This document shows, in pieces, positions 57,906-64,000 of a stretch of DNA of 64,000 bases. Source of the stretch: a virus. Numbering within the stretch: position 1 is the stretch's first letter; the number at the start of each line of letters is the position of its first letter. The DNA is taken from IMG/VR virus record IMGVR_UViG_3300025646_000012, positions 56,964-120,963 of that record. One strand, written 5' to 3'. A program made the position numbers and the translations under genes. The notes beneath the pieces were generated by a model that saw nothing but the letters and a program-made list of their open reading frames with translations, was not told the DNA's origin and did no database searches.

Positions 57906-58096
57906 TAGGCTTTCCTTAGAATTTCCTGTGTGATTTCCACTGCGCGATCATACCCTGGACGGAAGCGATTACCTTTATGACCGCTTTCAATAAACGTTCT
58001 TAGATTATCTATAGTGCCTTCTTTACCGACAAATTTAAAGTCCCTTACCAGTTCTTCCCACTCACTACGCAACAATAGATATTGAAATACGTTCAT
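57905..58096 (-). CDS. Small conserved protein (63 aa)
   Basis: The ATG at 58096, just after the HAD gene stop, is preferred. NVFQYLLLRSEWEELVRDFKF then NLRTFIESGHKGNRFRPGYDRAVEIT. The HKGNRFRPGYDRA stretch is recognisable from cyanophage hypotheticals. Unknown function. Confidence 0.7.
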   Translation of the reverse strand: MNVFQYLLLRSEWEELVRDFKFVGKEGTIDNLRTFIESGHKGNRFRPGYDRAVEITQEILRKA

Positions 58097-58097
58097 A

Positions 58098-58673
58098 TTA
58101 CCACCCTCCAGTAATGTATTCATAAATTTCTTTCCAAGTCTTAAACCGAGGAATACCTTCATGGTTCATATTAAACCCATGTTCCACAAGGATTGATTCC
58201 AAACCGAACTTAAGTCCGAGTTCAGCATTTTCAACTTTATCCTCAATCCAGTAATGTCCAGACATGGCATAAGGTTCAAGAGCTTCATCCTTATCAGCAC
58301 CAGTATCACAGAACACAAATTTTTCAAAAGCGGTCTCACCAAAGAGTTTCTTAGTATTTTCAATACGAAGTTCTTGAGCAGAAGGCTCAAGTGAAAGAGA
58401 TGTAATCATGTGAAACACGTAACCATGTTTACGGTGGAGAAGATCAACATAATACATTGCATCACGAAGGGGAGGAAGGAATCCAATGGCACTGGATTCG
58501 TTGAAGAACTTAACCAGTTCAGTCTTTTTACTTTTGGTTAAGCCGTAGCGCTCACCAATATCATAGTGTTGGTAACCATCTTTAACCATTTTATAGCCAT
58601 GGCGTTTCATCCATGTATTGAAGGCATATTCCCAGTTCAGAAGAACACCATCGCAGTCAGTCAGAATAATCAT
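58098..58673 (-). CDS. HAD-family 5'-nucleotidase-like phosphatase
   Basis: 191 residues. LTDCDGVLLNW (DxD nucleophile), FHMITSLS (motif II) and HYWIEDKVENAELG (motif IV). Similar to NT5C-like deoxyribonucleotidases. It could recycle nucleotides or dephosphorylate a sugar. First gene after the promoter at 58699. Confidence 0.82.
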   Translation of the reverse strand: MIILTDCDGVLLNWEYAFNTWMKRHGYKMVKDGYQHYDIGERYGLTKSKKTELVKFFNESSAIGFLPPLRDAMYYVDLLHRKHGYVFHMITSLSLEPSAQELRIENTKKLFGETAFEKFVFCDTGADKDEALEPYAMSGHYWIEDKVENAELGLKFGLESILVEHGFNMNHEGIPRFKTWKEIYEYITGGW

Positions 58674-58698
58674 AGTTCACTCCATTTTTCATATTATA

Positions 58699-58727
58699 AC
58701 TATATCACAACTGAGTATGGATGTAAA
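58699..58727 (-). promoter_or_regulatory. Early-type promoter for the glycan cluster
   Basis: On the - strand TTTACA (58722-58727), 17-base spacer ending TTGTGA, TATAGT (58699-58704). It would drive about 8.6 kb down to 50041. Confidence 0.82.
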
Positions 58728-58735
58728 CCCCTTTT

Positions 58736-59725
58736 TTACAAAATTTTGCCGTAGAATGACTCATAGTCATCTGCCAGCCGAATGTTACGCTCGGTATATG
58801 CTTTAATTTCATCCATATAATTATCAAGTATGGTATTTGTAGATTTAAAATCCAGAAATAAATCCTTATAATTAATTTCGTGTAAAATCATTTTAGTTTG
58901 TTTTTGTAAATCTCTTATTTCAAATAATTTTTTTAATTCAGTTTCCAAAGTTATATTTGCATTCATGTTATTTTTTACATGACAATTATTATTTTTCATA
59001 AAACTCAAATAAATTTCTTTATTAAATAAATCCCAAGATCTATTATTTTGTAACCAAATACCAAGATAATTTAAATTAAATCTAGAAAAAGAATATGCAT
59101 ATGGAAATTCTTTTAAAAAAATATTAAATTTTTTCCAAACATTAATCCATTCTTTATAATTCATTTGTTCATTTGCTAGAGTAATAATATTATTTGGTTT
59201 ACTGAGTTTTCCTCCATTTGTCATTGCTTGAAGTTTTAAACTATTAAATGATTTTTCAAATGTAACGGAGTTATCTAATTCAGAATATGCAATTATTGAT
59301 CTATAACCATTTGATTTTATGTGAATTAATTTTTTTAAAAAATCTAAAGTTTTTTTGTCATTACAAAATATAAAAAAACTTTCATTAATATTTTTGGAAT
59401 ACTCTTCAGGTGATATACCAATTCTACCTGAGCTTTGTTTATAAATGTTGAATCGTTTAACCATCCCAAAATCATCGTTTATTAACTCATGTTCATGTGT
59501 GATAATAGGATTTGTTATTTCTTTACCAGATACAATATTCCATTTTGAATTACCCCAAAATATTTCTTTTATTGGACCATTACTATCAGAAATTAAATAT
59601 TCTCTGTGAAAATATTCATTAAAGACTTTATCATAGTATATAAGAGTTTTATCATTATAATGTCTGGAAAGTAGTGTAGCTATAAAATTTTTTCCAGCAC
59701 CAGGTATGGCTCTTACTGCTATCAT
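58736..59725 (-). CDS. P-loop protein with altered Walker A
   Basis: 329 residues, very AT-rich. AIPGAGKNFIATLLSRHY (residues 7-24) is a GxxGxGK[N] loop where the usual Ser/Thr is Asn. FFIFCNDKKTLDFLKKL and SIIAYSELDN follow. It is like a kinase or sulfotransferase fold. In position and style it resembles the 9222 and 10585 proteins. Unknown substrate. Confidence 0.65.
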   Translation of the reverse strand: MIAVRAIPGAGKNFIATLLSRHYNDKTLIYYDKVFNEYFHREYLISDSNGPIKEIFWGNSKWNIVSGKEITNPIITHEHELINDDFGMVKRFNIYKQSSGRIGISPEEYSKNINESFFIFCNDKKTLDFLKKLIHIKSNGYRSIIAYSELDNSVTFEKSFNSLKLQAMTNGGKLSKPNNIITLANEQMNYKEWINVWKKFNIFLKEFPYAYSFSRFNLNYLGIWLQNNRSWDLFNKEIYLSFMKNNNCHVKNNMNANITLETELKKLFEIRDLQKQTKMILHEINYKDLFLDFKSTNTILDNYMDEIKAYTERNIRLADDYESFYGKIL

Positions 59726-60252
59726 TCCTTAACCCAAATGGAAAAAATTCTACGATCATTATCCCATTTCATATCAGTCACCTTGCATCCATTTTCACCT
59801 GCAAGTTGATGATTCCATACAAACGACCATGGAAAGAAATCAATATCTTCACATTCCTTATTTCCGTGATCTTGTCGCCCTGGATTTTGTCTCCAGATAA
59901 TTTTACCGCCAGGTTTTACAAATGTTACAACTTTTTCAACTTGAGGTCTAATAACAGAAATATCACCAAAATTAATACTACCTAGACAGAGAACTACATC
60001 CCACTGCTTACCCTTAGGATCAAAATTTTCAACATCAGTGAGTTCGTTTCCGTAATATAAGGCCGGATCAAAAGCATAAAGTCTATCACCCAGATGTAAA
60101 TGAAATGGATTATATCCGCAACCGACGTCGAGTACTTCATCTTCTGGTCCTATTAGACTTAAAATGTAATTTACACTAGTATAATAAAGGTTACCACCAG
60201 GAAGCCAAGATCTAGCAAAATATTCATAGATTTGTTTTTTATTTATAGACAT
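59722..60252 (-). CDS. SAM-dependent methyltransferase
   Basis: 176 residues. EDEVLDVGCGYNPFHLHLG (motif I, DxGxG), LYAFDPAL (acidic motif II), and VTFVKPGGKIIW with RQNPG. A clear class I fold. Coupled to genes on both sides by overlaps. Confidence 0.85.
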   Translation of the reverse strand: MSINKKQIYEYFARSWLPGGNLYYTSVNYILSLIGPEDEVLDVGCGYNPFHLHLGDRLYAFDPALYYGNELTDVENFDPKGKQWDVVLCLGSINFGDISVIRPQVEKVVTFVKPGGKIIWRQNPGRQDHGNKECEDIDFFPWSFVWNHQLAGENGCKVTDMKWDNDRRIFSIWVKE

Positions 60253-60799
60253 AAACCGTTACATCCCGATTTTTATAAAATTCTGGTTTACCAATTGTAG
60301 TTAAACCAAGAGATTCTTGTAATTCAGTATTACTATGTACCCTTGTTACTCTCGTATTGTTATGAATAAAATCCATGATATCTCTGTTTTGCCAAACTAT
60401 GTGTCTATACATGGCATCAAGATCTTTATAATATGGTTTATAATTTGGATATGAAATTCCAAAACCACCAGCTTTTTTCCAATGCTCTAAACACTCAACA
60501 TCATTACGATGTACCAAAATGATTGGATAGTTATAAAAAACTAAGTGTTGTAACTCGTGGGCAAATGTATGTGATTTAATAACTCTAATACCATTACCTG
60601 AAAATGGTTTATCCCATTCTTCACGTTCAATACCGAATTCCATACCAGGATCCCAATAAGCACCAATGTGATGTGCAGGTCCATGATAGTTAGGAGAAAT
60701 ATATTCTCTTTCATTACTGGCATCACTACGATCCAATTCTGGACAATAACGAATATCACGAGCAACCGAGCTCCATTTGGAGCCCGGCGCACCTGTCAT
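60239..60799 (-). CDS. Sulfotransferase-like P-loop protein
   Basis: 186 residues from the ATG at 60799. ILMTGAPGSKWSSVARDI is the phosphate-binding loop; YPIILVHRNDVECLEHWKKAGGF resembles the 3'-phosphate region of sulfotransferases, and FAHELQHLVFYNYP lies before it. No clear ribosome site, so an earlier start inside the TctC gene is possible. Similar genes appear in cyanophages without known substrate. Confidence 0.65.
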   Translation of the reverse strand: MTGAPGSKWSSVARDIRYCPELDRSDASNEREYISPNYHGPAHHIGAYWDPGMEFGIEREEWDKPFSGNGIRVIKSHTFAHELQHLVFYNYPIILVHRNDVECLEHWKKAGGFGISYPNYKPYYKDLDAMYRHIVWQNRDIMDFIHNNTRVTRVHSNTELQESLGLTTIGKPEFYKNRDVTVYVYK

Positions 60800-60809
60800 A
60801 AGAATATAG

Positions 60810-61850
60810 TTATTGTGCAAGTTCTGGTTTATAGACACTGGCAAGATCCAACGCTTCTGTATTAAATTGAACCAAATCCTGTAGTGCATCCTCTGTAATA
60901 AACGTCATAAGATTATCACGAAGGGCATTTGCATCATCACCAATTACCCATTCATATTTACCTACGTCCGCTTCAATTGCAGCAACACTCTCAGGATTAT
61001 TGGTCATTTCTTCAAGTGCAGCAACCAAACGATCACGATTTGGATTATCTGCACTTACCCACATGGCTTTTTGCAGAACATCTCTGAATGAACGAACCAG
61101 ATTATATGCTTCATAGAATTCACCACTTGGTTCTACACCCCATCTTTGATAGAAAAGACCTTCAAACAAAAACCCGGTATAATTAGGATCATCAACTCGA
61201 ACACCATCCAATCCTAAAATACCGTGATGGAACCAAACAGTGGCATTTTCATTAGGAGCTACGTGCTTGAGATAAGCTGCAGGATTCTCACGTGTTGCAT
61301 TCAGCTCACCACTTTGGAACGCCAGGCGACGATCTCCCCCGCTCATACCATTGACCCAAGTAACTTTTTCCTGGAAACATTCAATATACTCTTCTACAGA
61401 CATACCTGGACCACAAAGAAGCAAAGTCATAGCAAATGCCTCGGGTGTATTACCAGATCCAGCTGCAAAGCGTACACCATTCTCCATATCATCATTAAGC
61501 AATTTGCCTACAATAATATTTAGATTCATGAGTCCAATTGCTTCATATTCACGGTAATCATAATCTACTTCTTCTTGTAGAAATGATACAGCATTACCAC
61601 CATGAGATACCATGATAACATTCGGATCATTTAAACGATTATTATGAAATTCATTAAAGCCTGGAATATCACGAGCTCCAGGATAGTACTCAATAACAAT
61701 ATCTTCGTCAAGATATTTTTGAAGTTCAGCAGCTACAATTTCAGCCCATACAGATGTACCGCCACCAGGGCCTTGTGGAACTAACATAGTAAAGTCAGCC
61801 TTTGCCGTAGTAGCAAAAACTGCTAGTACAAAGGAAAGAATATATTTCAT
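60810..61850 (-). CDS. tctC: TctC-like substrate-binding protein of a tripartite tricarboxylate transporter
   Basis: 346 residues from the ATG at 61850. Signal peptide KYILSFVLAVFATTAKA, then FTMLVPQGPGGGTSVWAEIVAAEL, the ligand-loop PGGG typical of TctC/Bug proteins, and the family layout to the end (DVGKYEWV...). It binds a carboxylic acid in the periplasm. It starts one base after tctA, so the two are one transport unit; TctB was not found. Confidence 0.88.
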   Translation of the reverse strand: MKYILSFVLAVFATTAKADFTMLVPQGPGGGTSVWAEIVAAELQKYLDEDIVIEYYPGARDIPGFNEFHNNRLNDPNVIMVSHGGNAVSFLQEEVDYDYREYEAIGLMNLNIIVGKLLNDDMENGVRFAAGSGNTPEAFAMTLLLCGPGMSVEEYIECFQEKVTWVNGMSGGDRRLAFQSGELNATRENPAAYLKHVAPNENATVWFHHGILGLDGVRVDDPNYTGFLFEGLFYQRWGVEPSGEFYEAYNLVRSFRDVLQKAMWVSADNPNRDRLVAALEEMTNNPESVAAIEADVGKYEWVIGDDANALRDNLMTFITEDALQDLVQFNTEALDLASVYKPELAQ

Positions 61851-61851
61851 T

Positions 61852-63288
61852 TTAAGAAAACTCCATTTCAGATTTACGAGTAATACCCCAAATGAATAGG
61901 GCAATGGAAAAGGCAATTAATGTTAGGAAAATTGGACGATCAAGTAATTGATCTATATTATATAGGGTAGTTAATTGTATTGTAAGAGCTTCAAATTTGG
62001 CAGAAAGAATAAATCCAATTAGGATTGCCGGTCTACTAAATTTAAATTTCTTGCATAGTAATCCGATGACTGTAAAAATAGCAAGCACTGCATAATCTTC
62101 CCATCCACCGGTATATTGTACACATGCCCATACAACAAAGGCAAGCAGAATTGGAAAATAATACTTATATGGAATTATAGCAATCATTGCAATATATTTT
62201 GTAGCAAACAAACAAATAATACCAGTGATTAATGTTGCCCACATAAATCCATTTGTCATACTATCAAAGAATCTAGCATCATTAATTAGATCACGTGAAC
62301 CTAAATCAAACCCTACACTTGCATAGATCCCCATAAGAATGGCGGCAAATGATGCTCCAGGAATTCCAAAGAGAACCGTTGGAATCATACTGGTGGCTTT
62401 CTGTGCATTATTAGATCCTTCTGGTCCAATTACACCACGGATATTACCTTTACCAAATGGAACGTCAGGATTCTTGGTAGTTGCTACTGCTTGACCATAA
62501 GCCATCCAATCTGCCATACCACCACCGAGACCTGGTAACGCACCAATAAATGCACCAATAAAACCACCACGGAGTGCTAACCATTTATGAATCCAAACCG
62601 CTTTTATACCATCCCAGGTTTGTCTTGCATTATCTTTAATTGCCGATGTTTTGTCTCTTTTTACAAGACCTTCTAACATTTCAGGAATTGCAAATAAACC
62701 GGCGGTTACAGCAATGAGTTGTAAGCCATCGGCAAGATAATACCAACCGAATGTATATCTATCAACATTGGTTGCTGGATCAACCCCGATAAGACCGATA
62801 AATAGACCAAAACACAGAGCAATAATAGATCGAAACCACCATTTATTACTTACAAATGCCACTGTTGCCATGGCAAGGACAGTAAATGCCCAAAGTTCTG
62901 GTATACGGAATACCATAATTAATTTTGCATACCATGGTAATAGAAAAAAGACTAACGAACCCCATAGGAGTCCGTTAAGAGTGGATGTAACCACTGCTGC
63001 TGTAATAGCATATGTTGCTTTACCCTGAAGTGCCAATGGGAATCCATCAACCATTGTAGCTGCCGCAGAGTTAGCACCTGGAATACCTAGAAGGACACTA
63101 GTATAAGTATCACCAGTAGTAGAGGCAGCGACCACCGCCATTGTAAATATAACCACCGCGTAAGGATCACCAAAATACGCAAGGAAACTATAAATAGCAA
63201 TAAGGCCAGTAGTAGCACCGGCCCCGGGAATGATACCAATAACCAATCCATAGAGTGTTCCCAGTATCAAATAATATAAATCATGCAT
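61852..63288 (-). CDS. tctA: TctA-like membrane subunit of a tripartite tricarboxylate transporter
   Basis: 478 residues with about ten hydrophobic segments. GIIPGAGATTGLIAI near the start, LGIPGANSAAATMVDG, and later GALPGLGGGMADWMAYGQA, FGKGNIRGVIGPEGSNNA and MIPTVLFGIPGASFAAILMG match TctA. The usual protein is about 500 residues, so it is near full length. It would carry organic acids such as citrate across the inner membrane with TctC. A phage copy is unusual. Confidence 0.9.
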   Translation of the reverse strand: MHDLYYLILGTLYGLVIGIIPGAGATTGLIAIYSFLAYFGDPYAVVIFTMAVVAASTTGDTYTSVLLGIPGANSAAATMVDGFPLALQGKATYAITAAVVTSTLNGLLWGSLVFFLLPWYAKLIMVFRIPELWAFTVLAMATVAFVSNKWWFRSIIALCFGLFIGLIGVDPATNVDRYTFGWYYLADGLQLIAVTAGLFAIPEMLEGLVKRDKTSAIKDNARQTWDGIKAVWIHKWLALRGGFIGAFIGALPGLGGGMADWMAYGQAVATTKNPDVPFGKGNIRGVIGPEGSNNAQKATSMIPTVLFGIPGASFAAILMGIYASVGFDLGSRDLINDARFFDSMTNGFMWATLITGIICLFATKYIAMIAIIPYKYYFPILLAFVVWACVQYTGGWEDYAVLAIFTVIGLLCKKFKFSRPAILIGFILSAKFEALTIQLTTLYNIDQLLDRPIFLTLIAFSIALFIWGITRKSEMEFS

Positions 63289-63290
63289 AA

Positions 63291-63485
63291 TTAACTTTCG
63301 TAGTCAAAATCTCCTGGTGTTGTCATACCATGAGTATAGAGATCGTCATCACTATCCTCATACATCCATTCTTTTTTTCTACTACCTTTATTTGTTTCAT
63401 GAATACGAATATCACGTTCCAATGAACGATATTTGTTCCGACCGCTTTTCTTATTCCGTGGGTCAAAACGTCCATACTTAGCCAT
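63291..63485 (-). CDS. Small basic conserved protein (MAKYGRFDPRNKK)
   Basis: 64 residues from the ATG at 63485 with GGAGAT as ribosome site; an earlier in-frame start lies inside the glutaredoxin gene. MAKYGRFDPRNKKSGRNKYR is a start I know from cyanophage hypotheticals. Basic first half, acidic second half (MYEDSDDDLY). Unknown. Confidence 0.75.
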   Translation of the reverse strand: MAKYGRFDPRNKKSGRNKYRSLERDIRIHETNKGSRKKEWMYEDSDDDLYTHGMTTPGDFDYES

Positions 63486-63489
63486 AGTT

Positions 63490-63747
63490 TTAAAAATCTC
63501 CTTGTCCGTAATTGCCAAGTCCTAGGTTTTCAATTTCAGTGGTTAATTCATTATAACCACCAATGTATCTACTATCCCACATTATTTGAGGGATGGTTTT
63601 TGCATCAGGAAATAATTCCATAAATTTCATAAAATATTCATCATCTTGATCAATAGGATAATATGTGAAGGCTAATCTATATTCTCGACAAAGTGCTTTT
63701 GCCTTTTGACAATATGTACAATTATTCCTTCCATATATTTCTATCAT
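63490..63747 (-). CDS. Glutaredoxin
   Basis: 85 residues. Active site CTYC (C10-C13), cis-Pro in KTIPQIMW and the IGGYNEL loop. Reduces disulfides, and in T4-like phages supports ribonucleotide reductase. No nrd gene is in the window. One base after phoH. Confidence 0.93.
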   Translation of the reverse strand: MIEIYGRNNCTYCQKAKALCREYRLAFTYYPIDQDDEYFMKFMELFPDAKTIPQIMWDSRYIGGYNELTTEIENLGLGNYGQGDF

Positions 63748-63748
63748 A

Positions 63749-64000
63749 TTAGTATCCTAACATTTCTTTTGTCATTAAGTAATCTCTAACAAAATCAGAA
63801 CGAACAATATCTTCCCAATCAAATGTAATGGTTTTAAACTTTTTTAGTTGTTCGGCAATGGCAAGGAATTTATGGATCCCTTCCTTTTCATCATTATATT
63901 TAAAATCCGATTGCTTGTAATCCCCACAAAAGATAATTTTGGTATCTTCCCCTACTCTTGTAATAACAGAATCAAGTTCATGGAAGTTTAGATTCTGCAT
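63749..64000 (-). CDS. phoH: PhoH-like ATPase, C-terminal part (truncated by the window edge)
   Basis: The frame is open to the end of the window; the true start lies beyond base 64000. NLNFHELDSVITRVGEDTKI and IIFCGDYKQSDF are typical of the PhoH family around Walker B and after; DIVRSDFVRDYL ends the domain. PhoH is common in marine phages; its function in infection is unclear. Confidence 0.92.
   Translation of the reverse strand: MQNLNFHELDSVITRVGEDTKIIFCGDYKQSDFKYNDEKEGIHKFLAIAEQLKKFKTITFDWEDIVRSDFVRDYLMTKEMLGY

Noticed and set aside
1-64000. tRNA genes and CRISPR arrays
   Set aside because: I saw no cloverleaf with T-loop TTCRANT and acceptor end outside the tmRNA, and no regularly spaced repeats.

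Overview
The window is a 64 kb piece of an AT-rich T4-like myovirus genome, most likely a marine phage of an alphaproteobacterium. The T4 core replication set lies on the + strand: gp55, gp47, gp46, gp45, gp44, gp62, RegA, gp43, UvsX and gp41. It is mixed with genes typical of marine T4-like phages (Hsp20, MazG, ThyX, PhoH, PstS). The host inference rests on a circularly permuted two-piece tmRNA gene with an alphaproteobacterial-style tag, together with a tripartite tricarboxylate-type transporter. The strong AT bias would fit a SAR11 or similar host. This is inference, not proof.

Layout. From 1 to 29.6 kb (+ strand) runs the replication, recombination and transcription core. It is broken up by visibly more AT-rich accessory genes: radical SAM proteins, sulfotransferase-like and other P-loop proteins, cupin and 2OG-Fe(II) oxygenases, glycosyltransferases, and nucleotide-sugar enzymes (phosphomannomutase, TagD-like cytidylyltransferase, epimerase, UDP-sugar dehydrogenase). 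A strong terminator ends this block at 29.6 kb. From 30.0 to 34.5 kb (+), a T4-type late promoter (TATAAATA) precedes a cassette of five Sec-signal proteins, a thermonuclease, a coiled-coil membrane protein and a SleB-like cell-wall hydrolase. From 34.4 to 37.9 kb are an amidinotransferase, a GNAT-like protein and a PHO-box-controlled pstS. From 38.0 to 38.7 kb (-) are a small outer-membrane-barrel-like protein and the permuted tmRNA. From 38.7 to 43.7 kb (-) lies a takeover-type region of very small, start/stop-overlapping genes, including a GC-rich duplicated island. From 43.7 to 60.8 kb (-) is a large cluster of glycosyltransferases, methyltransferases, UDP-galactopyranose mutase, NodU-type carbamoyltransferase, radical SAM and asparagine-synthetase-like genes. 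From 60.8 to 64 kb (-) are TctC and TctA transporter genes, a glutaredoxin and the 3' part of phoH.

Regulation is unusually readable. Fifteen TTTACA-N16/17-TATAAT-like promoters (T4 early type) sit just after the last stop codon of one operon and drive the next one on either strand. Two TATAAATA late promoters and one triple-repeat PHO box complete the set.

How the genes may work together: the core set replicates the genome and gp55 switches on late genes. The sugar-nucleotide genes on + could feed the glycosyltransferases on -, either to decorate virions or to change the host surface. PstS and TctAC would feed the infected cell phosphate and organic acids. The tmRNA would rescue ribosomes late in infection. 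No structural (head or tail) genes were recognised in this window.
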